From: CAZXEU01 sp964639665
Lineage (GTDB): Bacteria > Bacteroidota > Rhodothermia > Rhodothermales > Bin80
Length of the DNA: 5,430 bases
NCBI GenBank assembly: GCA_964639665.1
Contig: CAZXEU010000174.1
Span: 1 to 5,430, forward strand
Reading direction: 5' to 3'
Positions 1 through 5,430 of this stretch are shown one piece after another. A model generated the notes under the pieces. It ran no database searches, was not told the DNA's origin, and was given only the letters and a program-made list of their open reading frames with translations. Within the stretch, counting starts at the first letter, position 1; each line of letters starts with the position of its first letter. The position numbers were made by a program, and so were the translations under genes.

Positions 1-1440
1 TTCCGAAAGTACGTATGTGTTGTTTGCAGACAGGTCCGTCAGCTCCGTCACACTGCCGGCGCCCCAATAGATGCGCAAAGTATCCACCCGCGATTGCGAG
101 CCCAGACCGAAATGCAGCACCGCACTTGACTGGGAAGCGAAACTGTCCCCGCCGCTAACCACACGCTCCTGGACACTCTCGCCCGTTACCACCCGCGCGC
201 ACACCCCGATGGCCGTCGGATTGACCACGCCTCCCCGAAGCCGGAGCCCTAGATAGTGCCCCGCCCCTTCCGTGGCATTGACCAGGATACGGCGCCGGCC
301 GCTGGCCGAGGGAACGACAAGATCCTGCAAGCCGTCGCCGTTGAAGTCTCCCACGGCCAGTCCCTGGGATTCAGACTGGAACGAGGCGCCGGCCGACCGG
401 CCGGTCTCGGTGAATGTACCGCCATCGTTGCGGTAGAGCAGTGTCGGTGTGCCATCGAAGGAGGATGTGCTTACCACGAATAGATCGAGGTCCACGTCGT
501 TGTCAAAATCGGACATGACCACGCCCCACGACATACCGTTGCGGTGAGCACCGCGCTGCTCGGCCTCGTCCACAAAGGTGCCGTCACCTCGGCCGATAAA
601 CAAGCCGCCGTGCGCGATACGCGTAACGTAGGCATGCTGGGTACCATCTCCGTCGACGTCGCCCCATGCCACGCCCATGTTACAGCACACCTGCGGCGCA
701 GGATACACATCTATGCCGGTCTGTACCGCGCGATCCTGAAACGGGAAAGAACCTGTGTTGCGGTAAAGCCTGCTGCGCTCGCGTCCATCGTGCACGCAAA
801 ACAGGTCCAGACTGCCGTCTCCGTCATAATCGTGCCAGATTGCCTGCATGGGCCTGGAATGTGACGATCCCTGCACACCGGCCCGTGCTGCCACATCCTC
901 GAAGCGGGTCGCTTCCATGTTCCGGTACAGCCGGTCCGGCCCATCCACCACGGCGGCGAATATGTCCAGGTAGCCGTCCGCGTCGTAGTCAGCCATGGCC
1001 GCCGTTGCCACCGTGGCCCCTGATTCCAGCCCCATTTGCGCCGTAGCGTCATGGAATGTGCCATCGCTTTGCTGCAGGAGCACGCGCTCCTGGCCCAGGC
1101 CGCCGAGATACAGGTCGGCGGTCCCGTCCCGGTCTATGTCTCCCCACAGCGCCACATTAAACGTACCGCGCACCTTAAGGGCAGTCTCGGCAAACGTGCC
1201 ATCCCCCTGGTTCTGGAAAAGCACCGAAGTGCCTCGCAGCACGGCCAGAAATATGTCGTCGTCCCCGTCACCGTCGTAGTCATGAACAGCCACGCCGCGC
1301 GCTCCACCATCTGTTTCCAGAATCGGTCCCGCGCGGAAGGCAATCGGCTGCGCGCTTGCCGAACCGGCAAGCGCGACTGTTACCAGCGTGTAAAGACAAC
1401 GCATTACAAAGGGGCTTATATACCTAAGTGAATTAGACAT
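1..1440 (-). CDS. CRTAC1-like exported protein: FG-GAP/VCBS beta-propeller plus ASPIC/UnbV domain (3' end outside window)
   Basis: 480 residues are visible in one uninterrupted frame running off the window at position 1. The start at 1440 follows an in-frame TGA (1471-1473); Met13 (1404) is the alternative. A signal peptide ends in ASA at 28-30, with Gln31 as the first mature residue. Seven DxDxDG-type Ca-binding loops start at residues 54, 101, 151, 204, 261, 311 and 365, 47-57 residues apart, as in a seven-bladed integrin-like propeller. Typical accompanying motifs are LYRN (three copies) and GDGTF. The C-terminal part is an ASPIC/UnbV domain from about 395: HYLGLRLRG, NPTAIG, VVSGGDSFASQSS, HFGLG (443-447) and VDTLRIYWG (452-460). 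The family is exported and Ca-binding; its molecular role is not established in bacteria. A T9SS sorting domain could follow outside the window. Loops 5 and 6 are degenerate (DVDGDGTQH, DFDNDVDLD). Confidence 0.92.
   Translation of the reverse strand, partial: MSNSLRYISPFVMRCLYTLVTVALAGSASAQPIAFRAGPILETDGGARGVAVHDYDGDGDDDIFLAVLRGTSVLFQNQGDGTFAETALKVRGTFNVALWGDIDRDGTADLYLGGLGQERVLLQQSDGTFHDATAQMGLESGATVATAAMADYDADGYLDIFAAVVDGPDRLYRNMEATRFEDVAARAGVQGSSHSRPMQAIWHDYDGDGSLDLFCVHDGRERSRLYRNTGSFPFQDRAVQTGIDVYPAPQVCCNMGVAWGDVDGDGTQHAYVTRIAHGGLFIGRGDGTFVDEAEQRGAHRNGMSWGVVMSDFDNDVDLDLFVVSTSSFDGTPTLLYRNDGGTFTETGRSAGASFQSESQGLAVGDFNGDGLQDLVVPSASGRRRILVNATEGAGHYLGLRLRGGVVNPTAIGVCARVVTGESVQERVVSGGDSFASQSSAVLHFGLGSQSRVDTLRIYWGAGSVTELTDLSANNTYVLSE
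1351..1440 (-). other. Sec signal peptide of the CRTAC1-like protein
   Basis: Residues 1-30 contain an Arg at 14, a hydrophobic core (about 16-26, LYTLVTVALAG) and an A-S-A signal peptidase I site at 28-30 followed by Gln-Pro. There is no lipobox cysteine at the cleavage point, so the product should be a soluble exported protein and not a lipoprotein. If translation starts at Met13, the remaining 18 residues would still make a complete short signal peptide. Confidence 0.8.
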
Positions 1441-1444
1441 ACGA

Positions 1445-1448
1445 TCCT
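1445..1448 (-). promoter_or_regulatory. Possible ribosome binding site AGGA for the CRTAC1-like gene
   Basis: AGGA sits 4 nt before the ATG at 1440, a little close but usable. The second in-frame ATG at 1404 has no purine-rich site before it, so this site favours 1440 as the start. Many Bacteroidota genes lack a strong Shine-Dalgarno site, so its weight is limited. Confidence 0.35.
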
Positions 1449-1469
1449 GTCCGGTGCCGAATCTTACAC

Positions 1470-1487
1470 GTCATGATGACAAGTCAT
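1470..1487. promoter_or_regulatory. GTCAT half-site cluster upstream of the CRTAC1-like gene
   Basis: GTCATGATGAC (1470-1480) is a perfect 5-bp inverted repeat around one G, and a third GTCAT follows at 1483-1487. It lies 30-47 bp upstream of the start codon, where an operator would be expected. No regulator is identified and the arms are short, so this is a weak call. Confidence 0.2.
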
Positions 1488-1568
1488 TCAGTGCAGAGGA
1501 CCCAGCTTGGGTTACGCCACGCCGTACAAAGGGAAACACCCCACCCTTCCGCGCCTTGCGCGCGCAGC

Positions 1569-1584
1569 CTCTCCCTCGGGAGAG
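1569..1584. repeat. Near-palindrome CTCTCCC-TC-GGGAGAG
   Basis: Perfect 7-bp arms with a 2-nt centre, or as RNA a 6-bp GC-rich stem with a 4-nt loop. No T-run follows on either strand, so it is not a standard intrinsic terminator. It could be an RNA stem in the leader of the CRTAC1-like gene or a protein-binding site; its function is unknown. Confidence 0.4.
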
Positions 1585-1664
1585 TATTCATGCAGCACTG
1601 CAACAGGCCTTTAAGCCAGAGAGGAATCGTTTGCAGCACCTCTCGGAGGTCAAAGAACGGAATA

Positions 1665-1681
1665 CACATAATAACTATGTG
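1665..1681 (-). terminator. Weak AT-rich hairpin after the SGNH gene (possible terminator)
   Basis: A perfect 6-bp inverted repeat (CACATA / TATGTG, 5-nt loop) starts 46 bp after the SGNH stop. Read on the minus strand it is followed by a mildly T-rich stretch (TATTCCGTTCTTTG) but no real T-run, and the stem is AT-rich and weak. It is the best-placed candidate for a terminator or mRNA 3' end, but a chance origin is quite possible. Confidence 0.2.
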
Positions 1682-1727
1682 CGTGAGTGGTTCCCAATTT
1701 CATTCAGGTATGTAATTACCATTATAA

Positions 1728-3677
1728 TCAACCCTTGCTTATCTGTGCTTCAACGAGGCTTCGCAGCATCCGTGCGTCACCGTGGTCCGGCGCCAGGCGC
1801 AGCAGGCGATCCAAGACGTCGCCGGCCTCAATCCATCTCTCCGTCAGCACGTACGCCTGGCTGAGCTGGAAGAGCATTACTTCGCTGCCCGGTTCCAGGT
1901 CTGCCGCTCGTGACAGGTGCCGGATGGCCTGTTCAGCGCGCCGGTACGCCAGGTGAATATTCCCCGTCAGGTAATGTGCGTCCGCCGTTTCCTGCAGGCT
2001 GATAGCCGCCTCAAGGTACGGAAGGGCTTCCGGCAGTCTGCGCTGCTCTACCAGAATCCGAGCGGCATCCAGATACGGAGGCCCCAGGTAGGGATACTGC
2101 TGCACCATGGCCAGCGCTGCCTGCAGCGCTCGGTGGTAGTCACCGTTCTGCGCGTAGTGGGTCCGCAGCGCTGCCGTGGATTCGTACCACGACCTGCGCC
2201 CGCGAAACAGATCCAGCGCAATCTCCTCCACGGGGTTTCGCGCCGTCACCGTATCCAGTGTGGCAAGCGGCGTGCCAGCGGGCTCAAAGGGCCAGGAGCC
2301 GAGCAACTGCCTGAGGCGATAGGCTCCAAACAGGGAATCAACGGCCGTAAAGAGCACCTCGCGGCGGGCCCTCTCCGCAGAAATGTAGCGCGCAGAGTCC
2401 CGAACCATCGCCTGGTAGAAGGCATCAGCCATGATAAAATAGCCCTCCACATTGGGGTGGAGGTGCTCCAGCATGAGGTCCGATCCGATGATGCCGTCCC
2501 TCGACCGAGCCGCCAGGGCAGCGCGCACGTCGACCACCGTTGCCCCGGACCGGGCGGCCTCCTCGCGAATGATGCCGTTGATGCGCTCCGATGCCCGGAA
2601 GCGGAGCCTGTCCAGGTCCTTGGCAAGAATGTAGGCATCCCGCGCCTCTTCCGGGCGGCGTGCCCACTCCAGCATCCGGGCCCGGCTGAAGTGCGAGCGG
2701 GCCGCCATCGTATCGAGGGCCACAGCCCGGTCGACGGCCACCAGTGCACTGTCGAGACTGCCGCGCTGCGCCAGCTGGAGGGCCCTGTCATGATGCGCGG
2801 CCCAGTCGCGCGGTGCGCCACTGGGCTCACCGACAAAGGGAGGATGACCTCGTTCGTTGCTCGCCAGGGTAGCCACGAACACGGGTATGCCGCTCGCGGC
2901 GTAACGAGCGAGCAGCGCCCGCAGATTGCCCCTGAACTGGGCAAGACCACGCCGGTACAGGGCCGAGCCGTAGGCTATGCTCTGTTGGCCGACCATGCGC
3001 TCCATTAACGTGCGGTTGTCCGCGCCCGCCGTCGCCGCGGCCTCCGCCAGACTTCGGAGCAGCGCGGACAAGGCCTGGACCGTGCGCAGGCGCTGCAGTC
3101 TGAGATACAGCTGCACGACATTGCGGCGGCGCCCCAGGGATTCCGCAGAAGCCACCCCGAGCGCGCCGTAGAATTCGTTGTGCCCGGCGTAGATGAGCAC
3201 GGCGTCCGGCGCCTGCGCCACTATTTCCGGCGCGCGGTCCAGCAGCGTGTGCGAATTGACCGCAGCCGCGGCCGTGTTTACCACTTCCACGCTGCGCTCT
3301 GGCCAGGTCTGCTGGAGCCGCTGTTCCAGCATCCGGCTGAAACTGCCTCCATAATAGTATGGATAGCCTGCGGCCGTCGAGCCCCCCTGGACAAGTATGC
3401 GGAAGGTCGCGCTGTCCTTTTCGGTGCGGAACACGTCGTGCATTCCTGTGGGCACCCGCGGCGCGCGCAGAAAATAGCGCCGCGCCATTTCCGGATTCAT
3501 GGCCAGATAGCCTTCCGCCCCCGATACGGGGACAAAGAGCGGATAGCTGCCGCCCACCCCGAAAAGCCGCAATGCGAGCTCCAGCCCCACAAAGAAAGCA
3601 ACGGGAATCAGCCCGGCAATAAGCGCGAACAGGCGGCGGCGACGGGCAGGCAACGTTTCGGCGCTAGCAGCTGACAT
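1728..3677 (-). CDS. Membrane-anchored SGNH/GDSL hydrolase-like protein with TPR repeats
   Basis: A 649-residue protein. Residues 12-15 (RRRR) followed by a hydrophobic stretch at about 16-39 form an N-terminal signal anchor, so the rest should be periplasmic. The SGNH fold follows: block I is GGST (98-101) with Ser100 as putative nucleophile, block II is around VVNTAAAAVNS (132-142), block III is GHNE (165-168) with Asn167 for the oxyanion hole, and block V is EHLHPN (404-409) with His407 as putative catalytic base. Between blocks III and V lie about two TPR-like helical pairs (about 291-355). Further TPRs fill about 495-645. There is no cysteine. The start is fixed because the TAA of the upstream gene is in frame five codons before this ATG and the anchor begins right after it. 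No good ribosome site is seen (AGG at 3690-3692 is far), which suggests translational coupling across the 15-bp gap. The family resembles conserved Rhodothermales/Bacteroidota proteins of unknown substrate; an esterase or glycan deacetylase role is only inferred. Confidence 0.88.
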   Translation of the reverse strand: MSAASAETLPARRRRLFALIAGLIPVAFFVGLELALRLFGVGGSYPLFVPVSGAEGYLAMNPEMARRYFLRAPRVPTGMHDVFRTEKDSATFRILVQGGSTAAGYPYYYGGSFSRMLEQRLQQTWPERSVEVVNTAAAAVNSHTLLDRAPEIVAQAPDAVLIYAGHNEFYGALGVASAESLGRRRNVVQLYLRLQRLRTVQALSALLRSLAEAAATAGADNRTLMERMVGQQSIAYGSALYRRGLAQFRGNLRALLARYAASGIPVFVATLASNERGHPPFVGEPSGAPRDWAAHHDRALQLAQRGSLDSALVAVDRAVALDTMAARSHFSRARMLEWARRPEEARDAYILAKDLDRLRFRASERINGIIREEAARSGATVVDVRAALAARSRDGIIGSDLMLEHLHPNVEGYFIMADAFYQAMVRDSARYISAERARREVLFTAVDSLFGAYRLRQLLGSWPFEPAGTPLATLDTVTARNPVEEIALDLFRGRRSWYESTAALRTHYAQNGDYHRALQAALAMVQQYPYLGPPYLDAARILVEQRRLPEALPYLEAAISLQETADAHYLTGNIHLAYRRAEQAIRHLSRAADLEPGSEVMLFQLSQAYVLTERWIEAGDVLDRLLRLAPDHGDARMLRSLVEAQISKG

Positions 3678-3692
3678 AGTGCGCGGCGGCCT
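3678..3692 (-). other. 15-bp intercistronic gap between GH13 and SGNH genes
   Basis: Only 15 bp separate the TAA of the GH13 gene from the ATG of the SGNH gene, with no room for a promoter or terminator, so the two are read as one operon. The gap is a multiple of three, so both genes are in the same reading frame and a single TAA codon divides them. Confidence 0.8.
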
Positions 3693-5430
3693 TTACCGCA
3701 GAACAAGCATGGCTCCCGAGTGCGAATGCCTGCCGGATTGCAAACGATACGGGTAAACTCCGGCCGGGAGGCCCGAGGCGTCGAATGGCACGGTATGCGT
3801 GCCCGCTGCCAGGTAGCGATCCACGATAACGGCCACGCGGCGGCCGAGGCTGTCAAACGCCTCCAGGCGTACCAGTGCCGGAGCTGGCAGCGAAAACTCT
3901 ATCAATGCGTGTCCCGCGAAGGGATTCGGATACGTGCGCGCGATGAGGAGCTGGTCCGGAGCGGCCGGAAGCCCTTCTGTGCCAACCGTCACGACATCGT
4001 CAGGGGTCGCACCCAGCCTTGCGCTGGAATAGATGCGGAACTCGCCCGGCGGCAGCTCCGCTACGGGAGCTGCGCCGGCCTCCAGGCTGTCACCGGTCAC
4101 AAATTCGTACCAGTAATTGGTCGACGCCGGTAGAATTGCAGGGTTGGGTCTGGGTCGAACATCGAAATTGCCCACGATCTGCACCTGTACAGCATCCAGC
4201 CGGAGATCAATCCGCTTGGTGGCACCACGCACATCAAGTTCTACGTGCGCGGCAGGGTCCCTGAATACTGAATGCTCCCGCCGCAGCTTGAGCAGCGCCG
4301 CGTAGAACCTGTACAGCCGGCTACGCTGGGGATCAGCCTGGTAGTCCCACCGAATCGGCTTGGCGCCGATTCGGCTGGGTGCGAATGCGGGACACGGATC
4401 AGGGCGCAGGCACTCTTCTCCGCGCTCGCCAAAGCCGTAGCCCACTTCCCCGAATTGCCACATCATGCGCGGCCCCGGCAACAGAAAGAAGAAGGCGCCT
4501 GCCATCTTGAGCCGGTCCAGCGCCGTGGCCATCTGGCGCACATTGTACGTTCCGAAATTCTCGTGCCTGGCGGGATCACACACCGGCCCTCCGGCCGGCC
4601 CCCGCTCGCAGGCACCCCACTGCCGCATCCTGTACATGAGCCACTGCTCATCGTGGCTTTCCATGTAGGAAACAGTATGGGGAAGTGTCCAGCCGCGGCC
4701 GCCGCGACCGAAATAGCTGCGCGAAAAGTCGCTCTTGCCTCCTGCATGGTAGCCCATCAGCGCCTCGCCGTAGGCATGGCTCACGTTGTTCCATAGCAGC
4801 ATGCCCGGCAGTCCGCGTGCCGTGCCGTAGCTTGCCAGTTCCCGTTCCTCGCGGTCACCCGCGAAGTGCTCCAGAATAACGTAAGCGCGTGGATTGACGG
4901 ACCAGATATGGTCCGCCATCCGCTGCAGCAACGCAACCCGCGAGGCGTCGTAGGTGCCCCACAGCCCCGCATTGCTCCCGGTGTTCCGCTGCGTAAAGCC
5001 CTTCGACAGGTCGAACCTGAACCCGTCTACGCGGAATTCCGTCAGCCAGTACTCGTTGGCCCGGTCCAGCCAGTGGCGGATGTAGGCATCTTCGTGATTA
5101 ATATCAAAGAAAACGTTATAGGAGTGCCGTGGCGGAAGGTTGATCCACCGGTTCGCGTCCGTGGCGCCGTACAGCGTGACCAGCGGCGAAGGCAGGTCCA
5201 CATGGTTGTACACGACGTCCAGGATCACCGCCATGCCGCGCTGGTGCGCCTCGTCGACGAACCTCTTCATGGTTTCGGCGGGGCCGTAGTACTTGTCCAC
5301 CGCAAAGGCAAACTGCGGCTGATAGCCCCAGTTGTCGTTGCCGCCAAATTCAGCTACGGGCATGAGCTCGATGGCATTGACGCCGAGCCTCTGCAGGTAG
5401 GCCAGGGTGTCCGCCAGCGTCGCGAAATCG
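3693..5430 (-). CDS. Secreted GH13 alpha-amylase-family glycoside hydrolase with T9SS sorting domain (5' end outside window)
   Basis: Partial gene: 578 residues are visible, and the frame stays open to the window edge, so the signal peptide, any N-terminal carbohydrate-binding module and the first barrel strand are missing. Residues are numbered from the internal Met at 5363, which is not a real start because homologous barrel sequence (FATLADTLAYLQRLGVNAIE) precedes it. Region I is DVVYNH at 49-54. Region II is GFRFD at 114-118, with Asp118 the nucleophile and Arg116 the invariant arginine. Region III is VILEH, with Glu165 the acid/base. Region IV is ESHD, with His237 and Asp238. The NDNWGYQP segment (9-16) is typical of alpha-glucan-active GH13 enzymes. 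A beta-rich domain follows (about 385-450), then the sorting domain (about 466-556). All catalytic residues are present, so it is probably active on alpha-1,4 (or 1,6) glucans outside the cell; amylase, branching or debranching specificity cannot be told from this. The only four cysteines visible (252, 262, 318, 324) lie in two short loops. Confidence 0.93.
   Translation of the reverse strand, partial: DFATLADTLAYLQRLGVNAIELMPVAEFGGNDNWGYQPQFAFAVDKYYGPAETMKRFVDEAHQRGMAVILDVVYNHVDLPSPLVTLYGATDANRWINLPPRHSYNVFFDINHEDAYIRHWLDRANEYWLTEFRVDGFRFDLSKGFTQRNTGSNAGLWGTYDASRVALLQRMADHIWSVNPRAYVILEHFAGDREERELASYGTARGLPGMLLWNNVSHAYGEALMGYHAGGKSDFSRSYFGRGGRGWTLPHTVSYMESHDEQWLMYRMRQWGACERGPAGGPVCDPARHENFGTYNVRQMATALDRLKMAGAFFFLLPGPRMMWQFGEVGYGFGERGEECLRPDPCPAFAPSRIGAKPIRWDYQADPQRSRLYRFYAALLKLRREHSVFRDPAAHVELDVRGATKRIDLRLDAVQVQIVGNFDVRPRPNPAILPASTNYWYEFVTGDSLEAGAAPVAELPPGEFRIYSSARLGATPDDVVTVGTEGLPAAPDQLLIARTYPNPFAGHALIEFSLPAPALVRLEAFDSLGRRVAVIVDRYLAAGTHTVPFDASGLPAGVYPYRLQSGRHSHSGAMLVLR
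3696..3968 (-). other. C-terminal type IX secretion (type A) sorting domain of the GH13 enzyme
   Basis: The last 91 or so residues before the TAA stop form an Ig-like beta domain with the usual T9SS landmarks: YPNPF at 3918-3932, a region of the type A-L-I-E-F-S-L-P, then V-R-L-E-A-F-D-S-L-G-R-R-V, a G-L-P-A-G-V-Y-P-Y-R-L strand, and a final S-G-A-M-L-V-L-R. In the known family this domain directs transfer across the outer membrane by the Por/T9SS machinery and is usually cleaved by a sortase-like peptidase, leaving the enzyme attached to the surface or released. It is the strongest clue to the host lineage, since T9SS is confined to the Bacteroidota-Rhodothermota (FCB) group and close relatives. 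Confidence 0.9.

Larger units (their letters stand above)
1441..1727. other. Intergenic region, no supported gene
   Basis: This 287-bp stretch lies between the SGNH stop and the CRTAC1-like start. It looks less GC-rich than the flanking genes, especially at 1655-1727. Open frames across it run into the antisense of the neighbouring genes and have no recognisable product. It holds several short perfect inverted repeats (1470-1480, 1569-1584, 1591-1602, 1638-1650, 1665-1681) and a direct repeat TGCAGCAC at 1591-1598 and 1632-1639. I see no convincing sigma-70 promoter or Bacteroidota-type (TTG / TAnnTTTG) promoter, and no hairpin with a T-run. It is long enough to hold a promoter for the downstream gene or an untranslated leader. 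Confidence 0.7.

Noticed and set aside
322..1281. Tandem DNA repeat or CRISPR-like array suggested by recurring GAC/GGC-rich motifs
   Set aside because: The periodicity is at the protein level (DxDxDG loops about 50 residues apart); the DNA between and within the motifs is not conserved enough to be a nucleotide repeat.
1466..1487. Sigma-70-like promoter TTGTCA ... TAAGAT on the minus strand before the CRTAC1-like gene
   Set aside because: The spacing is about 10 bp, far from the 17 bp needed, and the TAAGATTC box is only a partial match to the Bacteroidota TAnnTTTG element.
1569..1584. Intrinsic terminator at the strongest inverted repeat
   Set aside because: No T-run follows on either strand, and it lies more than 140 bp past the SGNH stop; kept only as a repeat.
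1454..1864. Possible small plus-strand gene in the intergenic region
   Set aside because: It runs into the antisense of the SGNH 3' end, has no ribosome site or recognisable motif, and the alternative frames there look equally random.
1917..3008. Long open frame of 363 codons on the plus strand
   Set aside because: It lies fully antisense to the SGNH-TPR gene, whose conserved motifs are clear. Its translation is rich in Arg, Pro and Gly with no recognisable domain, as expected for a shadow frame in GC-rich DNA.
3180..3674. Plus-strand open frame of 164 codons
   Set aside because: It is antisense to the SGNH block I and III region and has no domain or ribosome site; a shadow frame.
4272..4796. 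Plus-strand open frame of 174 codons
   Set aside because: It is antisense to the GH13 catalytic region, with low-complexity composition and no family resemblance.
3693..5363. Met at 5363 as the true start of the GH13 gene
   Set aside because: Conserved GH13 barrel sequence continues upstream in the same frame to the window edge, and the barrel would lack its first strand and any signal peptide if translation began here.

Overview
The window is about 5.4 kb of GC-rich bacterial DNA carrying three genes, all on the minus strand, so it reads right to left. It most likely comes from a Gram-negative member of the Bacteroidota / Rhodothermota group (Rhodothermus-, Salinibacter- or Balneola-like). 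The main evidence is a textbook C-terminal type IX secretion (T9SS, type A) sorting domain on the first gene: a YPNPF motif, a G-x-Y-x-Y-R-L strand and a basic C-terminus. The GC-rich codon use and the Rhodothermales-style family of the second gene agree with this. The lineage is inferred from protein features, not from a marker gene.

Layout in transcription order: (1) positions 5430 to 3693 hold the 3' part of a secreted GH13 (alpha-amylase superfamily) glycoside hydrolase. Its N-terminus lies outside the window; all four conserved GH13 regions and the catalytic Asp/Glu/Asp are visible. (2) After only 15 bp, positions 3677 to 1728 hold a 649-residue membrane-anchored SGNH/GDSL-hydrolase-like protein with tetratricopeptide (TPR) repeats, some inside the hydrolase domain and more at the C-terminus. 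(3) A 287-bp intergenic stretch (1441-1727) has no convincing gene but several short inverted repeats. (4) Positions 1440 to 1 hold a CRTAC1-like protein: a signal peptide, seven evenly spaced Ca-binding DxDxDG loops (FG-GAP/VCBS beta-propeller) and an ASPIC/UnbV domain reaching the window edge.

The first two genes are almost certainly co-transcribed. The third could be a read-through cistron or have its own promoter. All three products are predicted to work outside the cytoplasm: a secreted or surface alpha-glucan-active enzyme, an inner-membrane protein with a periplasmic hydrolase fold, and an exported Ca-binding propeller protein. A role in surface glycan use or modification is plausible but is inference.

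I found no RNA genes, mobile elements, CRISPR arrays or clear new system. The points worth a second look are the altered catalytic blocks and internal TPRs of the SGNH protein, its tight coupling to a T9SS-exported GH13 enzyme, the two degenerate Ca loops of the propeller, and the inverted repeats in the intergenic region.
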